Shown here in pieces: positions 30,810 through 38,380 of a stretch of DNA of 64,000 nucleotides. Each line of letters starts with the position of its first letter. The stretch's first letter is position 1. This stretch comes from a virus. The notes under the pieces are model-generated. The model saw only the letters and a list, made by a program, of their open reading frames with translations. It was not told the DNA's origin and ran no database searches. The translations under genes and the position numbers were made by a program. Where the stretch lies: positions 1 to 64,000 of the IMG/VR virus record IMGVR_UViG_3300025141_000042; one strand, given 5' to 3'.

Positions 30810-31085
30810 TCATTCGAGACCATGATAATCTTTCGCTTCTTTTATGTGTCGTAACATGGTGCGCATCCTTTTCTCATAAAGGGGCAATCCCTCTATTGTA
30901 AGTTCTGTACACTCGTTCTCAATGTAGGTCGCCTTGTAATGATAAGGGCGACGTTGGAAGAAGTCATAGAGTCGGTATGTCTCTCTCTTCTCATCCTTCT
31001 CTACGACAATGCCTATGTCTTCTGGAAATTCATTGTCGTAGAGCAGGGTTCCTAACTCAATTTTTAACCTTCTGTATTTGGTCAT
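30810..31085 (-). CDS. SH3/KOW-like protein
   Basis: In this 91-residue product KIELGTLLYDNEFPEDIGIV, then VEKDEKRETYRLYDF, follows the GTLL...GIVV...Y-R-L order of the family. The C-terminal helix RMRTMLRHIKEAKDYHG is extra. The start overlaps the upstream membrane-protein gene by 29 nt. Confidence 0.55.
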   Translation of the reverse strand: MTKYRRLKIELGTLLYDNEFPEDIGIVVEKDEKRETYRLYDFFQRRPYHYKATYIENECTELTIEGLPLYEKRMRTMLRHIKEAKDYHGLE

Positions 31086-31386
31086 CTATTTCTCTTTGTT
31101 TTTGTTTTCTCTTTTCCCTCTTTTGGCGCCACTTCTCAACCTGGACGCCAAAGGCAAAGGCACTACTGAAGAGACCCCATCCGCAGACAAAGACCGCTGT
31201 TGCGTATAAGAAGGTTGCGCTGATCTGGACGGTTGTTGCTACGTCTGATGTCCCTAGGTGTGTCAACGCTGTTGACATAGACGAGAATATCAGAAGCCCG
31301 GCGAAAGAAATCGCTAGCACAAGAGGTGTAAAAATAGGGTAATCGTCGTTGGTCCAAGGTTCTTTTTCATAATCTTTTTGTTTCAT
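31057..31386 (-). CDS. Two-pass membrane protein
   Basis: The 109-residue product has two hydrophobic helices (PLVLAISFAGLLIFSS and ATFLYATAVFVCGWGLFSSAF) and a basic C-terminal tail (KWRQKREKRKQKQREID) that should lie in the cytoplasm. No holin-specific features are visible. Confidence 0.62.
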   Translation of the reverse strand: MKQKDYEKEPWTNDDYPIFTPLVLAISFAGLLIFSSMSTALTHLGTSDVATTVQISATFLYATAVFVCGWGLFSSAFAFGVQVEKWRQKREKRKQKQREIDDQIQKVKN

Positions 31387-31436
31387 TTAAGATCTCCTGT
31401 TGTTGTTAAGTTTTTCCCCCTTGGAAATGTTTGGGG

Positions 31437-31646
31437 TTAAACCGCCGGGAAGTGCCGCTTCAGTGTTGCGGATGCTTCTTCTGCATCAGCGAGACCCTTG
31501 GTCAACAGTTTCAGTTCCTCTAGTATATCTGAGTGATCAGCAACTGCCAATGGTTCGTTCAGGTATAGTGTTAATGTGGCCCGGTACTTTTGTGCTTCCG
31601 CATCATAATGTGCCACGAGGGCATCTAAGAAAGAATTACTTGCCAT
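31437..31646 (-). CDS. Small helical protein
   Basis: The 69-residue product MASNSFLDALVAHYDAEAQK is entirely helical with ILEELKLLTKGLADAEEASA, a possible short coiled coil. It overlaps the upstream gene by 11 nt. Unknown function. Confidence 0.58.
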   Translation of the reverse strand: MASNSFLDALVAHYDAEAQKYRATLTLYLNEPLAVADHSDILEELKLLTKGLADAEEASATLKRHFPAV

Positions 31647-31866
31647 GCACTAAACTCCTTTTTGTTCTCGGGTCAAGTTTCCCGAGGGTGTTAATCTTCT
31701 CTTTCAATTTCTTGCTCTTCGCTCTTGCTCGCTGCAACTTCATTTGGCAGTCTTCAAGCGTTTCTAATAAATTCATAATGTCAACATAACTCGAAATAGG
31801 ATGCTTTTTTATTTCCTTTATTTCCCTCTTTTTGAGAACCTTGGGAAAAGCATTTGTTTTGCTCAC
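31636..31866 (-). CDS. Small coiled-coil protein
   Basis: The 76-residue product contains YVDIMNLLETLEDCQMKLQR followed by ARAKSKKLKEKINTL, a coiled-coil pattern with a basic C-terminus. It is the first gene after the promoter at 31885-31913. Confidence 0.6.
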   Translation of the reverse strand: MSKTNAFPKVLKKREIKEIKKHPISSYVDIMNLLETLEDCQMKLQRARAKSKKLKEKINTLGKLDPRTKRSLVHGK

Positions 31867-31884
31867 TGCATACCTCCAACCCTA

Positions 31885-31913
31885 ATCATAGCAGACTGCT
31901 CTGCTCGTGTCAA
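31885..31913 (-). promoter_or_regulatory. Sigma70-like promoter
   Basis: TTGACA (31908-31913), a 17-bp spacer and TATGAT (31885-31890), 18 bp before the ATG of 31636-31866. Confidence 0.7.
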
Positions 31914-31931
31914 GTATTTATTTGGTGTAAC

Positions 31932-32012
31932 CTATAATTTAAATATCGCTATGACGCAGAACATGATAGACAGAGAATATCCTATTGCCAGTATTGCTAG
32001 TACCAGTTCCAT
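31932..32012 (-). CDS. 26-residue membrane peptide
   Basis: The ORF reads MELVLAILAIGYSLSIMFCV plus a short IAIFKL end, essentially one transmembrane helix. GAGGAG lies 10 nt upstream and its ATG overlaps the upstream phosphatase stop as TAATG. Small membrane peptides of this kind often modulate host membrane proteins. Confidence 0.5.
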   Translation of the reverse strand: MELVLAILAIGYSLSIMFCVIAIFKL

Positions 32013-32920
32013 TATTCGCTTCTCCTCGATACTTTCCCAGAGGAGATATCATAAGAAAGGGATGCCTCTGGACTTCTGCCCTCGATAGTGCCGGTGTCTG
32101 GATCTATCGCTGTAAACGCATATCCGCCTGGTGCCATACCCTGTTGCTTCCTCGTGTTCGCATCCAGTGTGCAATCACAAGCAAAGTGGGGGATGTCGTG
32201 GCGGGCGATGAACTTGTGACCGGTAGTTTGACTATCGTGACCGTGGACAACGTAGTTGATATCCACGGTCTTAAGGGTGGATGCGCCAACCTCAGTAAAT
32301 TGATAAGAACTATTCCTATACTTGGTCCTTATAAGGACACCAAGAGGACCATGGTAGAAATTATGGAGGGCCAATCTGCACCATTCCCTGTGTCGCATCA
32401 GTGATGGAAAGTTATCGGGAGTCTCGTTGTTAAGAATCTCTGAAAGTTTCATAGCAGATGCATCATCAACTCCCGCATGAACAAAAAGAAACTCCCCATC
32501 TCTATGGAAGAGTTCCATGTCTTCAAAGAACCAAGCATACTCTCCGCCTGGATAGAGAAATATCTCTCTTGCTCTCTCGATGCCCTCGCACTCTGCCAGG
32601 AATGGTCTAATGCGGTTCGCCCAACGGGGAGGTGTGAAGATCGTCGCAAACCTACTGAAAGGATCACCCTTCTCTTCCCAGTTTTGAAGAACCATGAGCA
32701 TCCTTATGTCGTGGTTTCCTGCCAAGATCTTCACCTCTACTTCTTCTGAAAGTTCTTTTATCCTATCCAGAAGTCCTAGGTTACTCGGTCCCTTATCTAG
32801 GCAATCTCCGCCTATCAGGTACAATGCTGATGGGTCTGTGCAGTGTTTTAGAGAGTTCTCGAAGGCCTGTGGGTCAGCATGCAAATCAGCAAAGAAGTAA
32901 ACCTTTCGAGATAATCGCAT
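32012..32920 (-). CDS. PPP-family metallophosphatase
   Basis: The start MRLSRKVYFFADLHADP (32920) follows GAGGGG and overlaps the upstream stop. In the 302-residue product DLHADP (12-17), GGDCLDKG (37-44), GNHD (68-71), FVHAG and VVHGHD give the full GDxHG/GDxVDRG/GNHE/HGH motif set of calcineurin-like PPP phosphatases (lambda-phosphatase type). It may dephosphorylate host proteins or nucleotides. It is coupled to the di-iron gene upstream. Confidence 0.85.
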   Translation of the reverse strand: MRLSRKVYFFADLHADPQAFENSLKHCTDPSALYLIGGDCLDKGPSNLGLLDRIKELSEEVEVKILAGNHDIRMLMVLQNWEEKGDPFSRFATIFTPPRWANRIRPFLAECEGIERAREIFLYPGGEYAWFFEDMELFHRDGEFLFVHAGVDDASAMKLSEILNNETPDNFPSLMRHREWCRLALHNFYHGPLGVLIRTKYRNSSYQFTEVGASTLKTVDINYVVHGHDSQTTGHKFIARHDIPHFACDCTLDANTRKQQGMAPGGYAFTAIDPDTGTIEGRSPEASLSYDISSGKVSRRSE

Positions 32921-32924
32921 TGGC

Positions 32925-33803
32925 TTACCCCTCTCGAAGTTGGCCAATGGCATTCCTGAGTTTCTGGAGGTTTGATAGGTTGCTTTTCTCAGGGAATGTC
33001 AATTCGTTGCGGAAGTCAATCAACTTTAGCATGGTATCCATCATCGGATACCGTTCCCCCAATTCATCTGACAGCAAATCCATTGCCGCGACCTGCTTCT
33101 TCCTGGCATGTGCAAAGATATCTCTTGCTGATATTCCCAACATAGCAAAGTCTTCTTCTAGAGACTTGAGCATGCTAAACTGCTTCATGTATCCCCTGAA
33201 TTGCCACACTAACAAATCCGCCTTTTGGAGTACCGACATCTGTGACAGTACCTTTGGCAAGTAAAGCGTCCCCAGTGCAATATGGCGCGCTTCGTCTTGC
33301 TCAATCTTCAGGAGAAGGTCGGACAAGACAGGTTCTATATTCTTCTCTCTCACTACTTTGAACAGCGTCAGTGCCATAGGTTCCACCATCAACTGCATGC
33401 CCAAGAGGATCTTGGCCTGTGAGTCTGCGCGCAAAATAGATTCCAGGAACTCTTCAGCATTCTTTTCAACTCTATCTGGTGCCTGACCAATCATATTCAG
33501 GTAGTCTCGCATCACATAAAAGTGTCTTGCCTCGTCATGTGCCTGCGATGTTGCTGCCATCCTTGCCTCATCATCCTCAGTAATGATGGCCAGGGTAGAG
33601 GAGATCTTCCAAGCAGCGAGTTCGCCCATCAGAATGATACCAAAAATATTTGTGAGTGCTCTCGTGTCGTAACCCGATAGAGATGGGGTGCCATGGCGAG
33701 CAATGCATTCTTGCATATACTCTCTACCGTCCCAGATATTTTTCTGCCCCTTGTGATAAAGTTGTTCGACCTTAAGAATATTGTCCTGTAATGATGACGG
33801 CAT
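32925..33803 (-). CDS. Ferritin-like di-iron carboxylate protein
   Basis: In this 292-residue helical protein the ligands are visible in order: GELAAWK (Glu), HDEARHFY (ExxH), MVEPMAL (Glu), IEQDEARHIALG (ExxH). This E-ExxH-E-ExxH set is the two-iron site of ferritin-like oxidases, including AurF-type oxygenases and R2-like proteins. It could oxidise a small molecule or store iron. Neighbours give no pathway context. Confidence 0.75.
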   Translation of the reverse strand: MPSSLQDNILKVEQLYHKGQKNIWDGREYMQECIARHGTPSLSGYDTRALTNIFGIILMGELAAWKISSTLAIITEDDEARMAATSQAHDEARHFYVMRDYLNMIGQAPDRVEKNAEEFLESILRADSQAKILLGMQLMVEPMALTLFKVVREKNIEPVLSDLLLKIEQDEARHIALGTLYLPKVLSQMSVLQKADLLVWQFRGYMKQFSMLKSLEEDFAMLGISARDIFAHARKKQVAAMDLLSDELGERYPMMDTMLKLIDFRNELTFPEKSNLSNLQKLRNAIGQLREG

Positions 33804-33820
33804 AAAAATTCCCTTCCTGC

Positions 33821-34051
33821 TTAATATCTAGATCTTATTGCTACCAGGTTGCCATCTGAATCGAACGCGCACACAACCTCGGGATCATGTTCGCTGCCCG
33901 TCTGAATCGTTATCCTGTCCTTGCCGCTCCGATAAAGAATACCTGCCTTTTCAAGCAGTGACTCCAGGAGTGCCTGATCGGTACCGGTATCGACGTCCAT
34001 GGTATTAACTAGTTTGTCACTATCGCGAGTTCCTTCGGAAAACTTTAACAT
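33821..34051 (-). CDS. Small hypothetical protein
   Basis: The start is uncertain: MLKFSEGTRDSDKL (34051) or a later MDVDTGTDQ. The 76-residue product ends with VVCAFDSDGNLVAIRSRY, a strand pair seen in small phage proteins. The 5' end overlaps the neighbouring gene by 32 nt, and a longer frame to 34180 would overlap it far more. Confidence 0.5.
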   Translation of the reverse strand: MLKFSEGTRDSDKLVNTMDVDTGTDQALLESLLEKAGILYRSGKDRITIQTGSEHDPEVVCAFDSDGNLVAIRSRY

Positions 34052-34679
34052 CCTTTTCGCGAAAGGTTCTGGAGGTAGTGTTGGGCGTGCGCCAGTAGGA
34101 TGTAAAGTGTGGTTTCTCGTCCGGACGTGCTGCAATATGCCCAACATACCAGCGTCCATCTTTACAATAATCGTACTCATCCTTAACCTCCGTTATTATA
34201 TAAGTATAATCACGATGATGCCTAGAGGTCTTCCTGCCTTCCACCAGATCACCCTTGGAAAATCTTGGGATGCTGGTAGTGTTGTGTCTCCAAACAAGGA
34301 ACCTCTTGTCAGTTGTCATCATGTCATAAATATTTTTAGCAGGCACGAAATCTATTCCCATGCATCCTGCCGCCTTGTACCTATTCACGGGCACAGAAAA
34401 ACTAAATCGGGTACCATGAAACTCCACACAAGAGGAGAATGTCTGCCTAATCTCCGCGTCCTGTGAGTATTTCTGCTTCCATTCATCATAGAGTTCCCGA
34501 CTTCCCGTAGTCTCTTCCCAGGTTGCGAGTATGTCCATTTGGCGAGCAGTGAGGCCATCATGCTTCTTATTCTGAGTGATGAAGGATTTACATATATCTC
34601 TTGAGTATACATTCGCACCATCATCGAAAACTTCGAGACACTTGAGTAACCTGACGTATGTATCACGCTCACAAACCAT
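34020..34679 (-). CDS. Hypothetical protein with a KOW-like segment
   Basis: The 219-residue product has a helical N-terminal half (RQMDILATWEETTGSRELYD) and a C-terminal segment FSKGDLVEGRKTSRHHRDYT followed by YIITEVKDEY, which has the GDLV...I-T-x-V pattern of the small SH3/KOW-like proteins. It looks like a fusion of that fold to a longer N-terminal domain. Confidence 0.55.
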   Translation of the reverse strand: MVCERDTYVRLLKCLEVFDDGANVYSRDICKSFITQNKKHDGLTARQMDILATWEETTGSRELYDEWKQKYSQDAEIRQTFSSCVEFHGTRFSFSVPVNRYKAAGCMGIDFVPAKNIYDMMTTDKRFLVWRHNTTSIPRFSKGDLVEGRKTSRHHRDYTYIITEVKDEYDYCKDGRWYVGHIAARPDEKPHFTSYWRTPNTTSRTFREKDVKVFRRNSR

Positions 34680-34688
34680 ACCAGACCC

Positions 34689-34973
34689 CTAGAGCACCGA
34701 TGCTCGCTCTTCAAGATCGATGATAACTTTGCCGGTGTTCTCCTGCATGGAGTCCTGTATCGAAAGATAACCCATGTGTTCAACTATCTCTCGCACTTGT
34801 CGTGCCATGGGAGTGCTCTTGCCAGTGATTATCTCAACGGGCATGCGCTCCTTATCGATGTTCTCATACAGAAAGTTAAAAACCTCCAGCGCAACGTCTG
34901 CATGCCTAACTTTGTGAAGGTCCAATATTCGACCCTTCCATTTTCTAGTTCTAGTTTTCTTAATTGGTTTCAT
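34689..34973 (-). CDS. Smr-domain protein
   Basis: The start MKPIKKTRTRKWKGR (34973) overlaps the upstream stop (TAATG). The 94-residue product has ILDLHKVRHADVALEVFNFL and VEIITGKSTPMARQVREIVE, the LDLHG...ITGxG pattern of the Smr domain, with LHK for LHG. Smr proteins are nucleases or nickases of DNA or RNA; the change in the first motif may affect activity. Confidence 0.65.
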   Translation of the reverse strand: MKPIKKTRTRKWKGRILDLHKVRHADVALEVFNFLYENIDKERMPVEIITGKSTPMARQVREIVEHMGYLSIQDSMQENTGKVIIDLEERASVL

Positions 34974-35188
34974 TATTCTCCCATCCTTTCCCATGCTGCA
35001 AAAATTAAACCCTCTCGTTTCGCATGATGTAATCCAAATAAGGTAGCGGTAAACCCTCCTAGTGCAGCATAACCGGCATGCCGCCAGAAGATGCCTTGCA
35101 CGTTCAGCATACACGCTACAAACAGGACTATGAATAGGGCCCAGAATACAAAATCCAAATATACCCATAACTTTAGTTTCTTGCTCAT
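34973..35188 (-). CDS. Small two-pass membrane protein
   Basis: From MSKKLKLWVYLDF (35188; GAGGAG upstream) the product has hydrophobic helices FVFWALFIVLFVACML and HAGYAALGGFTATLFG, and ends LIFAAWERMGE. It overlaps genes on both sides by 4 nt or less. Confidence 0.62.
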   Translation of the reverse strand: MSKKLKLWVYLDFVFWALFIVLFVACMLNVQGIFWRHAGYAALGGFTATLFGLHHAKREGLIFAAWERMGE

Positions 35189-35442
35189 TTCATTTTCTCC
35201 TCTGCTCGATACAGGCGTGACCACTCATCACTGAGATCAATTGCTGCCATTTGACCGTATGCTTGTGCCATCAATACCCATAAGATCCTCTTTACCTCAT
35301 CGGTCTGCATGGTATCTGTGCCCTCGTTCATAACTATCTCGCTCAGTCCATTAGCAAACGGGATAGGGTTAACCGGGAATGATGAATTAAACATTGCGGT
35401 TGTAAGGTTTTTTCGTTGTTGTTCGGTCATTGTATTGCTCAT
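35185..35442 (-). CDS. Small helical protein
   Basis: The start MSNTMTEQQRKNLTTAMF (35442) forms ATGA with the upstream stop. The 85-residue product is helical with VKRILWVLMAQAYGQMAAID, ending EEKMK. Unknown function. Confidence 0.58.
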   Translation of the reverse strand: MSNTMTEQQRKNLTTAMFNSSFPVNPIPFANGLSEIVMNEGTDTMQTDEVKRILWVLMAQAYGQMAAIDLSDEWSRLYRAEEKMK

Positions 35443-35615
35443 ATCTTTCCGCAACCATCGCATTCGATGTTGCTATCACAATCTTCTGTTATTCTCTCGC
35501 CGGGCTGTAGTGCTATCTGTTCTAGTTGGAGTTCGAGACATTCCTCACAAAAATAGAGAGTCTCGATACAACCCTGTGCCCATAAATCAAATCCATACTT
35601 TTGTAGTGGTCGCAT
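35439..35615 (-). CDS. 58-residue zinc-finger-like protein
   Basis: The ORF starts MRPLQKYGFDLWAQGCIETL and contains CEEC and CDGCG, with a Glu-rich spacer. The paired CxxC knuckles suggest a small zinc ribbon. Its stop overlaps the next start as ATGA. Short enough to be missed by length cut-offs. Confidence 0.6.
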   Translation of the reverse strand: MRPLQKYGFDLWAQGCIETLYFCEECLELQLEQIALQPGERITEDCDSNIECDGCGKI

Positions 35616-35627
35616 CTTACTTGCTTC

Positions 35628-35915
35628 CTAGGCATTCGCCAAAATGTTTTCTAGTTGTTCCTGATCGACATCGAACCTTTCCCAATTGGAAGGCAGATCT
35701 TTCACATAAGAATTGATGTGTCCGGAGGTGGTTCGAGTCCGGATCTGTTTGCCTTTCTCGTTTGCTCCGTTTGTGATGAACACCGCCTGCGGGGATCCAG
35801 CACCGGTATAATGAGTATGAACCACTACCGGGGTTTCATACGAGAACAGGACAGTATGCTTGCTTGTCTTAATCTCAGTTTGGTTTGTCCCGAGTGTCTT
35901 AAATTTGAGTGTCAT
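35628..35915 (-). CDS. Small beta-rich phage protein
   Basis: The start at MTLKFKTLGTNQTEIKTS (35915) is fixed by the promoter at 35955-35983; an ATG at 35975 lies within it. The 95-residue product has TVLFSYETPVVVHTHYTG and TTSGHINSYVKDL, a layout I recognise from small proteins of many phages. The last residues (QEQLENILANA) are helical. Confidence 0.65.
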   Translation of the reverse strand: MTLKFKTLGTNQTEIKTSKHTVLFSYETPVVVHTHYTGAGSPQAVFITNGANEKGKQIRTRTTSGHINSYVKDLPSNWERFDVDQEQLENILANA

Positions 35916-35954
35916 ATTTATACCTTTCGTTTTTTGATCGCTGTAGGAATATTG

Positions 35955-35983
35955 ATCATAACATAGAGAGATCACCCTGTCAA
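35955..35983 (-). promoter_or_regulatory. Sigma70-like promoter
   Basis: TTGACA (35978-35983), a 17-bp spacer with TGATCT, and TATGAT (35955-35960), followed by CAATATT. It reads into 35628-35915. Confidence 0.75.
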
Positions 35984-36099
35984 GAACATAATGGCAGTTT
36001 TTTTACACAGATATATCGGGCACTTACGATTGACCATTAACGCTCATGAGAAAACCTAGCATTTTCAACCACTTGCGAAAACCTAGTGTTTCTGAATAC

Positions 36100-36282
36100 T
36101 TACACCCTTTCCACCCAGCGTGTTGAAATGACCTCTGTTCTAGAATCGCAGTCGCAGGTCCATAGAATGCGTAGAATATCGTGTTCGATACCGGGAGCGA
36201 TATCAACGATTATTCCAACGCTATCCATATTTTGGCGCAAGAGTATTGGAGGGGCGCCACTAGCGAGTTCAATCTGCCTCAA
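36100..36282 (-). pseudogene. Possibly disrupted SH3/KOW-like gene
   Basis: The frame encodes IELASGAPPILL...DSVGIIVDIAPG...ILRILWT, a good family pattern, but the expected GDLIRLRQ lies upstream of the first ATG with no start codon before a stop. A run of nine A (just after 36310) sits at the break, so a frameshift (real, or a sequencing error) may have separated the start. Confidence 0.35.
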
Positions 36283-36548
36283 TCGGATGAGATCCCCGCG
36301 AGCGAAGGTTGTTTTTTTTTCGCTCGGAAGGGGAGACCTTCGCGAAGTATGCTTTTAATGAATCTACCCTAGCAAAGACCGGCGGAGTAACGAAAGGAAA
36401 TACCGAATGTGCCAATTGAAAAAAGGAAGAGCAGAATAGAATGGCCGCAATCTTAAGTGCTACGCGGAAATGCTGGAAATACGATTCCCCAACTTCCTTT
36501 GGGTGTTTTGTGAAAATATTCATCCTCTTTTTCAATCCTTCAAACTCT
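36283..36548. other. Gene-poor stretch
   Basis: No convincing gene: the only minus frame (36269-36574) has no coding-like composition. The area includes the nine-A run and an AAAAAAGGAAGAG tract, and may be the remains of a lost or broken small gene. Confidence 0.35.
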
Positions 36549-36722
36549 TCAGAGTTTCTTTGCACTCTCAGCATCCACCGTCACCTTCCAGGATGGACCC
36601 AGAACTACGACCTGATTTGCCTCTTCATGGATCTCAACAACTATGCCAACGCGGGTAGTCTCAGCAAAAGTGATCTGTACCATATCGCCCTCCCGCAGTG
36701 GGGGTTCGTGTTCGTTGGGCAT
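36549..36722 (-). CDS. Small SH3/KOW-like protein
   Basis: From MPNEHEPPLREGDMVQITF (36722) the 57-residue product has EGDMVQI, RVGIVVEIHEE and VVVLGPSW. AAGGAG lies directly before the ATG, closer than usual, so an upstream coupling to the membrane-protein gene is possible. Confidence 0.58.
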   Translation of the reverse strand: MPNEHEPPLREGDMVQITFAETTRVGIVVEIHEEANQVVVLGPSWKVTVDAESAKKL

Positions 36723-36726
36723 CTCC

Positions 36727-36972
36727 TTAGTCGTCGGTTCCGAATTTCTCTTTAAGTTGATAAAAAATTCGAATGAAATTGAGATATACTGCGAAACCAT
36801 TGATGGCCAATAGTGCCGAAATGAATGTAACATGCATGATGCTGCCAGATCCATGCTCAAATAACATGAGAAGTATCTCAAGGGTCAAGAATGTGCAGAA
36901 TAGACTTATTGCCAGCATAAGAAATGCCCATGGCAATCGAAGTTTTTCTGAATTTATAAATTTCTTAATCAT
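36727..36972 (-). CDS. Small two-pass membrane protein
   Basis: The 81-residue product has hydrophobic helices LPWAFLMLAISLFCTFLTLE and HVTFISALLAINGFAVYLNF separated by EHGSGS. AGAAGGAGAG precedes the ATG, with an octamer 28 nt upstream. This arrangement occurs in many large phages; role unknown. Confidence 0.65.
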   Translation of the reverse strand: MIKKFINSEKLRLPWAFLMLAISLFCTFLTLEILLMLFEHGSGSIMHVTFISALLAINGFAVYLNFIRIFYQLKEKFGTDD

Positions 36973-37000
36973 CTTTTTGTAACTCTCCTTCTTGTGAACA

Positions 37001-37008
37001 ATAAGTAG
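37001..37008 (-). promoter_or_regulatory. Late-promoter-like octamer CTACTTAT
   Basis: It sits 28 nt before the ATG at 36972, between the membrane-protein gene and the stop of 37013-37270. Confidence 0.45.
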
Positions 37009-37012
37009 TTTT

Positions 37013-37270
37013 TCATTCTCCTAGAAGACCACTTATTCCCTTTTCGTTGTTGCGCTGCTCTCGCAGAAGTTCGTTGTGCCGATCCAGATCGAAGTCTAGA
37101 TCATCAAGGCACACGCTATAGTGGCCATCACCATAAATCGCTGCCAGTTCGTGCCAGCATCTGAGTGCTGGGTAGTTCTCACCAAACTTCTCCTGAAAGA
37201 TAATCGAACTTAAATCCGCGTAGTCTGGATGCTCCAGTACGACAGTGACTGTGTAATATGGGATTCCCAT
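37013..37270 (-). CDS. Small hypothetical protein
   Basis: The 85-residue product MGIPYYTVTVVLEHPDYADL has a strand-helix-strand start and an Asp-rich end (CLDDLDFDLDRHNELLREQ). Its ATG overlaps the upstream stop by one base. Unknown function. Confidence 0.58.
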   Translation of the reverse strand: MGIPYYTVTVVLEHPDYADLSSIIFQEKFGENYPALRCWHELAAIYGDGHYSVCLDDLDFDLDRHNELLREQRNNEKGISGLLGE

Positions 37271-37512
37271 TATTGTACCTCTTCTTGTTTCTTCTGCTTT
37301 CGCTCTTCTATAAGTTTCTTTGCCTCATCTACCATGCTATCCATATTGTTAGCATAGGGGATGACGCGACGATCAAAACTGAATATGTTTCTCTCTCCGT
37401 TTGAGAAGAAAAACTTTATAAGGTCATCTTCTGAAGAGAGGGGGCCCAGTGCCATCTCCTCTTTGCCCAGATAAGCGACCATTTCGTTAGTTTTATTTGC
37501 CTTCTTCGACAT
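37270..37512 (-). CDS. Small hypothetical protein
   Basis: The 80-residue product MSKKANKTNEMVAYLGKEEM is mixed, with FFFSNGERNIFSFDRRVIPY and a basic/Glu tail. It overlaps the small membrane-protein ORF upstream by 20 nt. Confidence 0.55.
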   Translation of the reverse strand: MSKKANKTNEMVAYLGKEEMALGPLSSEDDLIKFFFSNGERNIFSFDRRVIPYANNMDSMVDEAKKLIEERKQKKQEEVQ

Positions 37513-37624
37513 TCACAATACTCCCTGTTATTACTCTCTTCACTAAAATTGTGCCGGTATAGAGAATGGCAGCGTAGCAGTATGCTACGAGCATTATCTT
37601 CCTTGCTTTCTTTGCAATGGTCAT
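37493..37624 (-). CDS. 43-residue membrane protein
   Basis: The ORF starts MTIAKKARKIMLVAYCYAAI and is a single hydrophobic helix flanked by basic residues, ending SIVNVEEGK. It fills the gap between the neighbouring genes with a 20-nt overlap. Too short for routine detection. Confidence 0.45.
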   Translation of the reverse strand: MTIAKKARKIMLVAYCYAAILYTGTILVKRVITGSIVNVEEGK

Positions 37625-37632
37625 AGCAGTGC

Positions 37633-38055
37633 CTAGACCTCGTTGCCGTCGTTCCAGTTAACCGAAATCCATCGATTCTTGCTGCTGTTACTGGAGGTGA
37701 TAAAGGTACCAGGAAGCAGTCTCCTGACCTCGATGAGCGTTGGGGCAAGGTACATCGCATCTAGAGGAGTCATATCATATTTGTAACTCCAGTCACCTGA
37801 ATCTGCTGCCAAGAATACCCATTCTGCGATGATGGCACCAATCTGCTGTGCCTTCCTGTCAATCAACTTCTGACTCTCCGGAGAGATGTAGTTTTTTTGG
37901 TGCGTCTGAAGGGCGCGGGCCCTTCTGACCATCTTTTGCAACTCTTCCCTCTCTACAATATTTTCTCCGATACCTTCAGGTAAGTCGTGGACCTCCTCTG
38001 GTTCGAAATCCACATACCCATCAAACAATTTGGTAGAATCACTTCCGCTAATCAT
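37633..38055 (-). CDS. Hypothetical protein
   Basis: The start MISGSDSTKLFDGYVDFEPE (38055) is chosen over 38217, which lies in the upstream gene. The 140-residue product has a helical middle (MVRRARALQTHQKNYISPES) and WVFLAADSGDWSYKYDMTPL. Function unknown. Confidence 0.58.
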   Translation of the reverse strand: MISGSDSTKLFDGYVDFEPEEVHDLPEGIGENIVEREELQKMVRRARALQTHQKNYISPESQKLIDRKAQQIGAIIAEWVFLAADSGDWSYKYDMTPLDAMYLAPTLIEVRRLLPGTFITSSNSSKNRWISVNWNDGNEV

Positions 38056-38059
38056 AATC

Positions 38060-38380
38060 TTAACCTTTCTGTGTTGTTTTGCTTCTCTTGTTGTGTTGAA
38101 ACTTTTCCTCAATCCCCCGAAGACGTGCTCGCAAGTTTGCCGTAATCGTGAGCATTCGGCGGATTGATTTGGGCGTTTCAGTTGCCGCTGGAGTTGAACG
38201 AATAGCATTGAGATCATCTCTCAACTCTTGCGATTGCGCAAGTTCCACTATGTCCCTCAACTCTCCCTCTATGATGCCAATATTGTTCCCATACAAGCGC
38301 TCATGGCCTGCGACGTTCACAGTAGCAGCATCTACTTCTTCTTTTATTATTTTTAGTAATCTCATCTTAGTGGTTGTCAT
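38060..38380 (-). CDS. Small protein with MRLLKIIKEE N-terminus
   Basis: The 106-residue product begins MTTTKMRLLKIIKEEVDAAT, similar to MKMTEELLRNLIKEEL at 16042; IIKEE contains an IxE site. The rest is helical with basic C-terminus. It could be another internal or scaffold-associated protein. Confidence 0.58.
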   Translation of the reverse strand: MTTTKMRLLKIIKEEVDAATVNVAGHERLYGNNIGIIEGELRDIVELAQSQELRDDLNAIRSTPAATETPKSIRRMLTITANLRARLRGIEEKFQHNKRSKTTQKG

